This document shows positions 43,346-52,666 of a stretch of 64,000 bases of DNA, in pieces; positions within the stretch are counted from its first letter, which is position 1; each line of letters begins with the position of its first letter. The stretch is taken from assembly GCF_003428625.2 (NCBI RefSeq), contig NZ_QVQT02000007.1:180536-244535 (forward strand). Direction: 5' to 3'. A program made the translations under genes and the position numbers. This DNA comes from Paracidobacterium acidisoli (GTDB taxonomy: Bacteria; Acidobacteriota; Terriglobia; Terriglobales; Acidobacteriaceae). Under the pieces are notes generated by a model that searched no databases, was not told the DNA's origin, and saw nothing but the letters and a program-made list of their open reading frames with translations.

Positions 43346-43490
43346 CCAACCTTCTCCTTCACTCACTTTTCCAGGCAGACTTCCCTCAGTCATCCCCACT
43401 CCTGATCTCTCCTGAACCTTCCGCCAGCCAAAACCTTCAGAGCTGCTCTTCGGGAGCACTCTCACTCTGTACACAGAAGCCCATCGGCGC

Positions 43491-45683
43491 TCATCGCCTG
43501 AAAGCTGTGCCGCTGCCCTTCTCATTCATATCGGGAGAAGACGCAACAGGCGTAGCGATCCCCACAAATTCATCCACCGCGTTCTCTCCGTGCCGCACGA
43601 CCCAAAGATTTCCCGCGCCATCCACGGCAAGTGAGTTCGAATCTCCACCTGGAACCGGCAAAGCGGCCGAAGTGGAACGCACAGAAGGCATTCCGTCCAC
43701 GCCATCAGCAATCCACACGCGTCCGCTGCCATCGACAGCAGCACTTTGCGCCGTGACCGGGCCTTCACCCGAGTAGTGCAGAGCGAGACTCCAGTTCACC
43801 GGCGCCGCAGCAAGGGCCGGCTGATAAGGTCCGTTTCCATTCGCCAGATCGAAGAGAGCATTTACTGCGCCTGCAGACTCCGCAGGATGACGCGCAATCT
43901 CCATCGCTGCCTGCAGCGTGTCCGCCGTCGCCGTCCCACCGGTATTGGAGAACAGATCGCCGCACGCGCTTCCGTCTCCCGCTTTTCCACCGGCCGTCAC
44001 CGCGCATCCATTCAGCAGGTTCGCCAGAGTATCGATCTCTGCACGCGGCGCCGCACCATGGCCCACCGGCGTGGTGGAGCGCGCCTCGCCCGTTGCCGGG
44101 TCCACCAGATCCCACACCGTGGCAAATGCATTCTCGAGGCCAGCCTGATTCGCCGGAGTGGTTCCGATATGCGCCGCATCCTGCATAAAGCCGGAGAGCG
44201 CATAGGCGGCGGCGACCGTCGTTGCTTCACCGACGGTGACATTCGCTGTCGATCGAAAGCTGCTGCAGGAGCCGAGCGCCGCAACAAAAGCGAGATTCGG
44301 ATTCGCTCCGCCTCCTGCATTGCCGCTGCGCGCCACCAGATATAGCTCGCTCGCGGAACTCGGACACGCTTCGCCGCCGGTGACAGTAAAGTAGCCGTTG
44401 TCATCCGTGCGTGCCGCGCTGTCCTCATAGGAGTTGAGCAGCATCGACGCCGAGCCGTATCCGCTCTCTCCGGTCGCGTAGAGCAGAACGGAAGCTCCGG
44501 CCACCGGCTGCGCTCCGGCCATCACCCGTCCATTCACCTTCGCAGGCTGGGGCGAGGTCACCGTTACGAGCGCACTTCCGGATGCGGTCTTGTCCGCGGT
44601 CGAGGTGGCAGTCACCGTCACCGCTCCACTGCCGGGCACTGCAGAAGGTGCCGTATACGTTGCAGCGGAGCCGCTGGCGGTATGGGCGGTAATCGATCCG
44701 CATGCCGTGGAGCTGCCGCAGCTCAGCATCCAGTCGACGCCCGCATTGCTCACGTCATTCACTACCGCTGCGCTCAGAAGACCGGTGCCGCTGGCCGCCA
44801 CGGAAAGCGTTGCCGGATTCACCGTTACCGTCACCGGCAGAATCGTGATTGCCGCGCTCACCGACTTCGTAGTGTCCGATACCGAGGTTGCCGTGATCGT
44901 GACCACGCTTCCCGCGGGCATCGCTGACGGCGCCGTATAGGTCGTGGCCACTCCGCTGGCCGTCTGCGCCGCGCTGAACGATCCGCACGCATTCGCACCT
45001 GCTGCGCCGCAGGCCACCGTCCACTTCGCGCCGGCCGATGCATAATCGTTCGTCAGCACCGCCTTCAGCGAGGCCGTGGCGCTCACGGCGAGCGTCGAAG
45101 GAGGCGCTGGAGCAAAAGCAATCGAGATGGGCAGTCCGGTAACGGTCAGCGTGAGGCTTGAATATCGGGATGGATCATCGGTCGCTTTGGCGTAAAGCGT
45201 GACGATCCCGTTCGCGGGCACAACCGCCGGTGCCGTATAGAGCGTCACGTAGCTGGCTGCGCTCGTTGCGTAGCTCGGCACCGGGCCTCCAAGCGTATGC
45301 ACCGGCGCGAACGTGCCGCACGACTGATCCACAATCTCGCCTGGCGGAAGCGGAGTTCCCGCGGGCGGCTCGTTGGTGCACGATACCGTCCAGTCCGCGC
45401 CCAGAAGCTGTGCGTCGTTGCCCAGATTGACCATCAGGTAAGCCGTCGACCCGGCGGCCATCGAAGCGGGAAAAGAAGCAAGCGGAGAACCGTTCACCGT
45501 AGTGAAGGTGATCGGTCCGGTGGACGGCTTGATCGAGCTGGTCGAGCATCCGGCAAGAAACACCAGCAGAATCGCTGGCAGAACAAGAGCCGGCATCGGA
45601 AAACGCCTGTCGATTGGCATGTACATTCTTTCGTCTTCGCGTGAGGTTCTGATTTCGCGGCTGCTTCCGGGCCATGCGTTCAT
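43491..45683 (-). CDS. Ig-like repeat lipoprotein, paralogue 2
   Basis: 730 residues from the ATG at 45683, which overlaps the stop of the upstream gene as ATGA and has GGGAGG five bases before it; this supports translational coupling. Lipoprotein signal PALVLPAILLVFLAGC. About three bacterial Ig-like repeats with paired Cys (GVDWMLSCGSSTACGSITAH; GSAATYTAPSAVPGSGAVTV). Then the domain shared with its neighbours (VAGASVLLYATGESGYGSA; TTVAAAYALSGF; LANLLNGCAVTAGGKAGDGS) and a short propeller remnant (GRVWIADG, GNLWVVRHG), ending EFVGIATPVASSP. Probable surface-exposed adhesin or binding protein. Confidence 0.85.
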   Translation of the reverse strand: MNAWPGSSREIRTSREDERMYMPIDRRFPMPALVLPAILLVFLAGCSTSSIKPSTGPITFTTVNGSPLASFPASMAAGSTAYLMVNLGNDAQLLGADWTVSCTNEPPAGTPLPPGEIVDQSCGTFAPVHTLGGPVPSYATSAASYVTLYTAPAVVPANGIVTLYAKATDDPSRYSSLTLTVTGLPISIAFAPAPPSTLAVSATASLKAVLTNDYASAGAKWTVACGAAGANACGSFSAAQTASGVATTYTAPSAMPAGSVVTITATSVSDTTKSVSAAITILPVTVTVNPATLSVAASGTGLLSAAVVNDVSNAGVDWMLSCGSSTACGSITAHTASGSAATYTAPSAVPGSGAVTVTATSTADKTASGSALVTVTSPQPAKVNGRVMAGAQPVAGASVLLYATGESGYGSASMLLNSYEDSAARTDDNGYFTVTGGEACPSSASELYLVARSGNAGGGANPNLAFVAALGSCSSFRSTANVTVGEATTVAAAYALSGFMQDAAHIGTTPANQAGLENAFATVWDLVDPATGEARSTTPVGHGAAPRAEIDTLANLLNGCAVTAGGKAGDGSACGDLFSNTGGTATADTLQAAMEIARHPAESAGAVNALFDLANGNGPYQPALAAAPVNWSLALHYSGEGPVTAQSAAVDGSGRVWIADGVDGMPSVRSTSAALPVPGGDSNSLAVDGAGNLWVVRHGENAVDEFVGIATPVASSPDMNEKGSGTAFRR

Positions 45684-48600
45684 GGCGTCCCTCCCAGCTT
45701 TTTGTTCTTTACGGCCAGAGAGAGTGGAGTGACCGCAGGTGTGGCAATGCCCACAAACTCCGTAACCGTGCCGTTGTTGAGCAAAGCCCACACGTTGCCT
45801 GATGTGTCCGCGGCAAGGCTCAGCGGACGGTTGCTCAGACTCGGCGAAGCGTACTCGAAATATCCTGATGGAAAGGCGGGCTTGAATCCGGTCACATTGG
45901 GAGGCACATTCAGGCTGCTTTCCGTACTGCCGCCATTGCCAACCCAGATCGTTCCCGCTCCATCGAGAGCAATCCCCTGGGAATTAGCCAGCGGATACCT
46001 TCCCGATCCGCTGTAACTGAGGACGATGGAAGGCAGATCCGTCGTGCCGATCCCTCCGTAGGGAGGGATCTTTATCAGGCTGCCTGACTCATTGCTCGCG
46101 GGAATTACCGTAGCCCAGATATTTCCCGAGCTGTCGGCCGCGATCTGCGTCTGATCCGGCCCGCCTCCCGACGTGACGAAGTTGGACGGAGGAGTCGATG
46201 CCGACTGAGAATTCGGCGTCAGAAAGCTGGGAAGGCCGCTGGCATTGTTCAGCTCCGTCAGTGACAGCGCGCCGGAATAGGCAGGCGCATTCGCCCCGAG
46301 CCAGACGTTGTTCGATGCGTCGATGGCTAAAGGCGGCAGCAGCGTTACCGTGTCTGCATCTGTTGGAGAGACAGGGACGGTGTAGCCGGTTGCGGGAGAA
46401 AGCGGATCGCCCAGACTGTCGAATTTGGCAACGCTGTTGCGGTTGATCGCCCAGAAATTGCCGGCTCCGTCAATCGTCATGTTCAGACAGCCGCTGCTCG
46501 TCAGCCCGCCGCCGCCGAAGGGGCTTCCCGGCAGCTCCACCCCCAGGAAATTCAGTTTCGTCAGCCCGTTTTGTCCGCATATCCACGTATCGCCGCCGGC
46601 ATCGACTACAACCGGACCGGGTGCGGCAAGCGTGCTCGTCGTATATCCGCTGGAAGAGCTGATTGCGGCTCCCTGGTTATCCCATTCGGTTACGCTGTTC
46701 GTGCTGGTATCCGTGATCCAGAGATTCCCCGAGGCATCCACAGCAAAGAAGTTCGCACCGCTTGTGCTCGAAAGTCCCCCGCCCCCGGTGAAGTTCAGCG
46801 AGAGCGAAAAGTCTTTGGGAATCGTAGTCAGAACCGGCTGGAAGGGCGCAGCCGAAGAAACCATACCGAACAAACTGAGGCCCTGAATGAAAGGAAGATT
46901 GCCGCCATTTTCCAGACCCGGATTTTGCGCAATCTCGAACGCCGCCTGCAGCGTGTCGGACGGCACTCCGGAGTAGACCGTTCCGTTTATCCCGCTGTAA
47001 GGGTTCGCATAGGTGAACAGATTGCCGCAGACGCTTCCATCCCCCGCGACACCGCCGCCGGTCACCGTACACGCATTGAAAATATCTGCCAGCGTGTTGA
47101 TTTCCACATAGGGAACCGAAGCATTCCCGGCGGGAACATCGAAGAGCGGCTGGCCGCTGGAGAGATTCACCAGATTGTTGACTGTGGCAAACGCGTTCGC
47201 CAGCCCCGTGACATTGCCGCTGCTCGATCCGATATTGAGATAGCTGATCTGTCCGGTCGTCAAAGGATTTGCGGCAAACGATGACACCGCCCAGGCCGAG
47301 GCAACCGTCGTCACTTCATTCACCACCACCGGCGACGAGCTCAGCGTTGCGCACGTTCCCAGCGCCGTCATCATCGCCAGATTCGGATTCTCAGGATTGC
47401 CGCCCGCCTGCCCGCCAATCGCCACCAGATACATCTGGCTGGACGTCTGCGGGCAGCTGTATCCCGCCGGAATCGTGAACATCCCGTTTGCATCGGTCGC
47501 GGCATATGGATTCTGGCCCGGCGCAGACACCAGCGTGGAAGCGGAGCCATAGCCCGATGTTCCCGCCGCATAGAGCGCCACCTGCGCTCCCGTCACCGGC
47601 AGTGTCCCGGCCCGCACAACACCCTGTAATGCCGGACCGGTATTAGTATCTGTAATAGTTACGTTTGCCGCGTCTGAAGCCGTCCCATCCGCATGCGCAG
47701 CAGCCGTAATGGTCATCGAGCCTGCTGGCGGAGGCGTCCCCGGCGCGGTATACGGTATCGGCAGTCCATTCGACCACCCCTTTACCGTCGTTGCCGTCAC
47801 CGCAGGCACCGGAGGAACGTACGGCGTCTTCGCCGTTGCCGGAATCGCCGGAATGGCAGGCGTAACGGTAAAGAAACCGCAGCCGTTCGCACATACCTGC
47901 CAGTCCACACCGGCATTCGTTGCATCGTTCGCCACCGCCGCAATCAGCTTCACCGTGCTGCCCGCCTGAAGCTGCGTCGGCGCCGTTGGAACAAAACCGA
48001 CAGAGAGTGCGCTGGAGGCGGCAATCGTAACCGGCGTCGTGACCTGCACGGTACATGTTGTCGCATTGCTTTGCGTGGTGCAGGAAGATGTGGCGGCAGC
48101 CGTGATCGTCACAGGCCCGCCGGGTGGCACAGGAGGAGCGGTATAAACCGCATTCACTCCGCTCGCGGTCTGCGGAGGAAAGATATAGCCGCACCCTCCG
48201 GCCGTGCTGCTGCCGCAGCTCACACTCCAGGTCACGCCACCGGGCGGCGTCGTATCGTTGCTCACGGCGGCGCTGACGGGAGCGGCCGCACCGGCGCTCA
48301 TGCTCTGAGGCGGCGCCTGCAGAAAGGCAATCGCGATCGTCGGCGGCGTAATCATGATCGTCGCCAGGCCGGGATTCCCTGCCGGAGTTGTGGCCTTCGG
48401 CGTTGCCGTAATGGTGATCAGCCCGCCCGCAGGCGCCGCGGCGGGAGCGGCATACGTTGCCGTGTAACTGGTGCCGCTCCCCGCTGCATTGGTAATCGTG
48501 CCGCAGTCTCCTCCGCCGGGGCAGCTTACGGCCCACGTTACGCCGCTGTTCGAAGCATCGTTCGCCACCACCGCGGTGAGCTTTGCCGTCGCCTGCGTGG

Positions 48601-49804
48601 CCACGCTGGCAGGGGCCGACACCGTCACAGAGATCGTGGGAGTGCCGGCGATCGTCACGGCAGCGCTGGCCGAGGTTATGCCGTCGGCGTGAGCAGTCGC
48701 CGTAATCGTCACGGGATTCGCATTCAGCGATGTCGGCGCGGTGTACACAACGGCAGCGCCGCTCGCCGTGTGGCTCGGGCTGATCGTGCCGCAGCTCGGG
48801 CTGCTCGGACTGCACCTCAGCGTCCAGTCCACGCCCGCATTGGTCGAATCACCGCTGACCACAGCGATCAGGCCCGCGTTTTCCGTCTTGCCCGCGCTTC
48901 TCACCCCTACAGTGAGAGCCGTCGGCGTAACGCTGATGCTCAGCGGCTGGCCCACGGACGAGGATGTAATCGTGATTTTGGTGCTGGCCGATTTCGTTGC
49001 ATCGGCAATGGACGTAGCCGTGATCGTGACGACACCATCGCTGCCGGGCGGCGCGGCGGGAGCCGTATACGTTGTCTGCGTGCCGGTAGCCGGACTGAAA
49101 GTTCCGCACGCCCCTGCTCCCGAAGATCCGCACGCCGCCGACCAAGTCGCCCCGGCCCCTGTCGTATCGTTCGTCAGCTGCACCCGAATCGGCACAGTTG
49201 CTCCGGTCGCGAGCGATGCCGGCGGGTTGCTGATAAATGTAATAGTGATCGGCACATTGACCGGCAGCGTGATGCTGCTGCTCGCCGATGGATCGCCGGT
49301 GACTGAGGCGGTAATGGTGACGTTGTTGCCGATCGGAACCGTCGATGGAGCTGTGTAAACTGCCGGCACGCCATCGGGTGTGTGCGCGGGTGAAAATGTG
49401 CCGCAGGCTCCGCCGGTGACGCTTCCATTCACCGGGCTTCCTCCGCATGTGGCAGTCCAGTCGACGCCCGCGCGGGTTGCGTCGCTCACCGGCATCATGC
49501 TGACCTGCGCCTTCATGCCCACCGACAATGCCTTCAGTTGTCCGGAGACGCTCCCGCTCAGGTCGCTGATCGAAATCGCCCCTGCTTTAATGGGAGAGCT
49601 GCTGCTGCAGCCGATCACCTGTACAAGCAGAGCAGCGCCGAGCAGAATTGCCGCCGTCTGCGCTCGGTAAACGCGCGATCGCCATAATGACCGAACGATC
49701 TTTGCCGCCTCCTGTCGATCACAGGACGGAGCTTCGCACCGGGCAGACAATCTTCGGGAGCCGGCGGCAGCAGCAGCCGGCAGCCGTTTCAACATGAGCA
49801 GCAT
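45680..49804 (-). CDS. Ig-like repeat lipoprotein, paralogue 1
   Basis: 1,374 residues. Lipoprotein signal AAILLGAALLVQVIGC after a basic lead; the exact start (49804 or an ATG three codons later) is uncertain because the ribosome site is weak. At least six Ig-like repeats of about 95 residues follow the pattern AGVDWT-x-C...CG...SG...YTAP...VTITATA, mostly with two Cys each. The shared domain (VTGAQVALYAAGTSGYGSAS; TTVASAWAVSSF; LADIFNACTVTGGGVAGDGS) and NHL-like repeats (GNLWITD, GNFWAIN, GTIWVGNGG) follow, ending EFVGIATPAVTPLS. It starts 14 bases after the anti-sigma gene and is coupled to the next lipoprotein. Confidence 0.88.
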   Translation of the reverse strand: MLLMLKRLPAAAAAGSRRLSARCEAPSCDRQEAAKIVRSLWRSRVYRAQTAAILLGAALLVQVIGCSSSSPIKAGAISISDLSGSVSGQLKALSVGMKAQVSMMPVSDATRAGVDWTATCGGSPVNGSVTGGACGTFSPAHTPDGVPAVYTAPSTVPIGNNVTITASVTGDPSASSSITLPVNVPITITFISNPPASLATGATVPIRVQLTNDTTGAGATWSAACGSSGAGACGTFSPATGTQTTYTAPAAPPGSDGVVTITATSIADATKSASTKITITSSSVGQPLSISVTPTALTVGVRSAGKTENAGLIAVVSGDSTNAGVDWTLRCSPSSPSCGTISPSHTASGAAVVYTAPTSLNANPVTITATAHADGITSASAAVTIAGTPTISVTVSAPASVATQATAKLTAVVANDASNSGVTWAVSCPGGGDCGTITNAAGSGTSYTATYAAPAAAPAGGLITITATPKATTPAGNPGLATIMITPPTIAIAFLQAPPQSMSAGAAAPVSAAVSNDTTPPGGVTWSVSCGSSTAGGCGYIFPPQTASGVNAVYTAPPVPPGGPVTITAAATSSCTTQSNATTCTVQVTTPVTIAASSALSVGFVPTAPTQLQAGSTVKLIAAVANDATNAGVDWQVCANGCGFFTVTPAIPAIPATAKTPYVPPVPAVTATTVKGWSNGLPIPYTAPGTPPPAGSMTITAAAHADGTASDAANVTITDTNTGPALQGVVRAGTLPVTGAQVALYAAGTSGYGSASTLVSAPGQNPYAATDANGMFTIPAGYSCPQTSSQMYLVAIGGQAGGNPENPNLAMMTALGTCATLSSSPVVVNEVTTVASAWAVSSFAANPLTTGQISYLNIGSSSGNVTGLANAFATVNNLVNLSSGQPLFDVPAGNASVPYVEINTLADIFNACTVTGGGVAGDGSVCGNLFTYANPYSGINGTVYSGVPSDTLQAAFEIAQNPGLENGGNLPFIQGLSLFGMVSSAAPFQPVLTTIPKDFSLSLNFTGGGGLSSTSGANFFAVDASGNLWITDTSTNSVTEWDNQGAAISSSSGYTTSTLAAPGPVVVDAGGDTWICGQNGLTKLNFLGVELPGSPFGGGGLTSSGCLNMTIDGAGNFWAINRNSVAKFDSLGDPLSPATGYTVPVSPTDADTVTLLPPLAIDASNNVWLGANAPAYSGALSLTELNNASGLPSFLTPNSQSASTPPSNFVTSGGGPDQTQIAADSSGNIWATVIPASNESGSLIKIPPYGGIGTTDLPSIVLSYSGSGRYPLANSQGIALDGAGTIWVGNGGSTESSLNVPPNVTGFKPAFPSGYFEYASPSLSNRPLSLAADTSGNVWALLNNGTVTEFVGIATPAVTPLSLAVKNKKLGGTP

Positions 49805-49818
49805 CGCCTGAGAAACCT

Positions 49819-51615
49819 CTATCTCTTTCCACTCCTGGCTGTGGCCTCTTGAAAGCCGTTTTGCGCCTGCCGCGCATCTGCGCCCAGGTCGTTCATGGAC
49901 GCAATCAGTTCCGGGAAGATCAGCTCCGCATTCCGCGGCTGGCCGCTGCTGCCCAGCGCGAGCTCCTCACAGAGAGAAAGATTCCGGTTGGCCGCGTTCA
50001 CCAGCGAATCCGCGCGCCTCCCTGTTACGCCGGGCAGCCTTTCCATATCCGGATTCCCGGCCGCTTCACCGAGCAGTCTTCTTTCCTCGTCAAGGGCCGC
50101 CATGAGCTTTTCGCGATGCACAAAGATGAGCTCTGCCAGAGTCGCTCTGGCTACGTCGTTCATCGCGCCGTCCGCAGAGAAGCGATTCAGCAGATCGGCA
50201 ATCGATCGGCTTTCCTGGCTGGCGGTGATCGCGCTGTTCAGCAGTCCCTGCGAGAGCTCTCGCAGAGCATCCGCATCGCGTCCGCGCGCAACGAAGTATG
50301 TTTCGAGGGGAGAAGGATTGACCGAGACGGAGTCCATCCGCACATTCGCGGCTGCAGGCTGATCCCGCAGGTTCTGCTTCAGCCGCTCGATGCTGAGGAT
50401 CGAGGGCTCCACATGAGACAGCAGACCAAGCTGCGCCATCAGCTCCCGGCGCCGATCCTCCGTCTCAACAATTCCCGTCACCCGAATTCCCGAGGGAGTT
50501 CTCTCCAGGCGAATCTCTTCGCCCGTATCCGCATGAAGCTCATTCAGAGCAAGCCTTGCGCTCAGCTCCGCTTCATCCAGCTGTGTCGCATCGAGAGAAA
50601 CAGGAAGATGAAGAATCTGACTCGTACGCGTGCGGCGAAGCTCGCCGGTGCCGGCAGCGCCGAGGGGCTCAAACAGGTTTGTCGTCGCGGGATTCCAGGG
50701 CAGAACCTCATAATTCAGCTCCGCAATTTCAACCGTCTCATTGTCCCGGAAGGAAATGGTTCGATCCACGGGGTGAAAATCCGTATCGCGAACCGTAAAG
50801 GTCTGCGCGGAGATCTCCCCCTCCGGTGTCGTTGTCGTCAGCTCCAGCAGATGTCTGCCCGACCGTTTAATCTCGTCCTGTCTGACTCTCTGCCGGTCAT
50901 GCCACTGCTGATAACCGGTGGCGGAGAGAGGCGCATCCCAGGAAACACCCGCATTCTCCAGCCTGACCTTCAGCCGCTGATCGTCCGGCGGCAGCGTCTG
51001 CTTTTTAAGATGTCTCTGTCCCTGCGCATCGCGGTAAATGGCGCGCTCCACCGTTCTCTTCTGCGCTTTGATTCTGACCGTCTGGCAGATCACAGCCGGA
51101 GGCACAGGCTCATAAGGATCGGCATCCCACCTTTCTGCGCGCACCAGCAGCGTGTTGGAGGTTATGTCTGGCCGCGACTGTTGCTGCAGCCATACAAAAA
51201 CGCACACGATCGACGCGAGTGCGAGCATCATTGCAGTCGCAAGGGTTGGACTCATAGCCGGCCACGACAATCGGGGAAGATTTCTCTTACTCGGTGTCTT
51301 TCTTTCCTGTAATCGTTCTTTTGAAACCGATGCTTCCACCTGGAACAGCTTCTTCAGTCCTTCTTCCAGGGCCCTCCTGCCCGCTTCAGGCTCGCGAAGA
51401 TCGAGCCGGACACACGAGTCGCGGTAGCCGCTCACGCGTTGCGATATATTCTCCAGACGATCCCGCTGCGCCTGGCACCTCATGCACGCCCGCAGATGAA
51501 GTGCGGCGTCCTTTTTTCCGGACAGCACGCACTCCCCGTCAATGATCCGGAGAAGATCGTTATCCGAAAGATGAGACCGCATCTGGTGGCGAAGCCTGGT
51601 CATAAACGACTTCAC
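49819..51615 (-). CDS. Transmembrane anti-sigma factor with ZAS-type zinc-binding motif
   Basis: 598 residues from the GTG at 51615, which overlaps the sigma gene's TGA (GTGA); longer starts would run inside the sigma gene. The cytoplasmic N-domain has the anti-sigma zinc motif H-x3-C-x2-C in ALHLRACMRCQAQ, preceded by LSDNDLLRIIDGE. A single membrane helix (TLATAMMLALASIVCVFVWL) lies at about residues 125-145. The C-terminal extracytoplasmic domain of about 450 residues is far larger than in simple anti-sigma factors and presumably senses an envelope signal; its family is not recognised. It should bind and silence the adjacent ECF sigma factor. Confidence 0.85.
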   Translation of the reverse strand: MKSFMTRLRHQMRSHLSDNDLLRIIDGECVLSGKKDAALHLRACMRCQAQRDRLENISQRVSGYRDSCVRLDLREPEAGRRALEEGLKKLFQVEASVSKERLQERKTPSKRNLPRLSWPAMSPTLATAMMLALASIVCVFVWLQQQSRPDITSNTLLVRAERWDADPYEPVPPAVICQTVRIKAQKRTVERAIYRDAQGQRHLKKQTLPPDDQRLKVRLENAGVSWDAPLSATGYQQWHDRQRVRQDEIKRSGRHLLELTTTTPEGEISAQTFTVRDTDFHPVDRTISFRDNETVEIAELNYEVLPWNPATTNLFEPLGAAGTGELRRTRTSQILHLPVSLDATQLDEAELSARLALNELHADTGEEIRLERTPSGIRVTGIVETEDRRRELMAQLGLLSHVEPSILSIERLKQNLRDQPAAANVRMDSVSVNPSPLETYFVARGRDADALRELSQGLLNSAITASQESRSIADLLNRFSADGAMNDVARATLAELIFVHREKLMAALDEERRLLGEAAGNPDMERLPGVTGRRADSLVNAANRNLSLCEELALGSSGQPRNAELIFPELIASMNDLGADARQAQNGFQEATARSGKR

Positions 51616-52400
51616 AGGCCCTCCGCCAGTCGCTCCAGGCCACGCTTCACAAGATGGATCGCCCGCTGTTCGCTTACACCCAGCACCAGCGCGATCTCCC
51701 GGTAACGCAGCCCCTCCGCGCGCAGCAGCAGGCTGCCCCGCTGTTGCGGCGTCAGTTGCTGAATGGCCGCCTTCACCCGCTTCAGCTCTTCTTTTTGCAG
51801 ATACTGCCACTCGGGGTTGGAGTGAGGATCGACGGGCTCATCGGCGATCGCCTCTCCCCAGTCCGTATTTGAAAAACTCCGGTTGCTGGCCCGATGAATA
51901 TCCATCGCCAGGTTATGCGCTACCTGATAAAGCCATGCGCGGAGGTTTTCCTGCTCTCTGTCGTCGCGCAGATGATGGACGAGACGCAGAAAGGTTTCCT
52001 GAATAACATCTTCAGCCTTGTCCGCAGAAACCCCCAGAGAACGCAGATACGAATAAAGAGACAGATTGTAGGCGTCGTATAACTCCAGGATTTGCCTCTG
52101 AGTAACGGAGTCCTTTCTCTCACTCAACGACAATCCCGCCATTTGAGAAGCCGCATTTTGATCGTCGTCTCTGTCATCCTTCGCCCAGGCAATCTTCCCA
52201 ATGCTGATCAATGCGGCCGCCCCTTCCAACCCACGCGCAGACAATTCCCTCTGCTTCTTTCCTTGTGGGCGGAAATCTCCTTGCGATCTCAACCCTGCCC
52301 GAGTCCTGGGGGATGGTCGGCAGTCGGAACTGCGATGGATTCCGAGAGTGGCCTGATTATGGGCTTTCGACGAAGAACACTGCGTAATTTCTGCTATCAT
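51612..52400 (-). CDS. ECF-type RNA polymerase sigma-70 factor
   Basis: 262 residues from the upstream ATG (52400); the conserved part begins near 52140, and an ATG at 52142 (MAGLSLSERKDS) is possible, so the N-terminal 86 residues are unproven. Region 2: LYDAYNLSLYSYLRSLGVSA, AEDVIQETFLRLVHHL, NLRAWLYQVAHNLAMDIHR. Region 4: LTPQQRGSLLLRAEGLRYRE and VLGVSEQRAIHLVKRGL. No region 3, hence ECF. It heads an operon with its anti-sigma factor and five envelope protein genes. Two GTTGGGA-N15-CGTT motifs upstream suggest it drives its own promoter. Confidence 0.92.
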   Translation of the reverse strand: MIAEITQCSSSKAHNQATLGIHRSSDCRPSPRTRAGLRSQGDFRPQGKKQRELSARGLEGAAALISIGKIAWAKDDRDDDQNAASQMAGLSLSERKDSVTQRQILELYDAYNLSLYSYLRSLGVSADKAEDVIQETFLRLVHHLRDDREQENLRAWLYQVAHNLAMDIHRASNRSFSNTDWGEAIADEPVDPHSNPEWQYLQKEELKRVKAAIQQLTPQQRGSLLLRAEGLRYREIALVLGVSEQRAIHLVKRGLERLAEGL

Positions 52401-52521
52401 TCCCGATTAATTTCCTGACACTTCGGCGCCCGAATCTTATTCGTTTGTCTTTCTCGGAGCGCATAACATCGCCTAAGATCCGCATCTGTCCCGGCGGACC
52501 AAAAAAAGTAAGAAAAAGCTA

Positions 52522-52558
52522 TCCAAGCCTGTAACGGATAAAGGTGGGCTTTCCCAAC
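52522..52558 (-). promoter_or_regulatory. ECF-type promoter candidate, copy B (before the sigma gene)
   Basis: On the minus strand: A-rich run and ATTGC, then GGTGGTTGGGAAA (GTTGGGA at 52558-52552), exactly 15 bases, CGTTACA (CGTT at 52536-52533), six bases after CGTT, TTGGA (52526-52522). Shares with copy A (35479-35515) the 13-mer GGTGGTTGGGAAA, both spacings and the TTGGA block. Probable autoregulated promoter of the ECF operon. Confidence 0.6.
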
Positions 52559-52666
52559 CACCCGTGCAATTTTTTTTTCAGATTCCCGTGAAGTGGCCCG
52601 GAAGAATGGCAGAATCCCATTCAGGGGATAAGGAACCCCGCGAGCGCACGAAGCACCCTGTGGTGT

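Noticed and set aside
47693..49306. 537-codon Arg-rich plus-strand frame opposite the Ig lipoprotein
   Set aside because: Its repetitive Arg/His/Gly content mirrors the Ig repeats of the real gene on the minus strand.
52533..52575. Possible small riboswitch: GGTGG-TTGGGAAAGC-CCACC hairpin before the sigma gene
   Set aside because: Copy A pairs only partly, copy B' does not, and no known riboswitch core was recognised. Fixed-spacing promoter blocks explain the conservation better.
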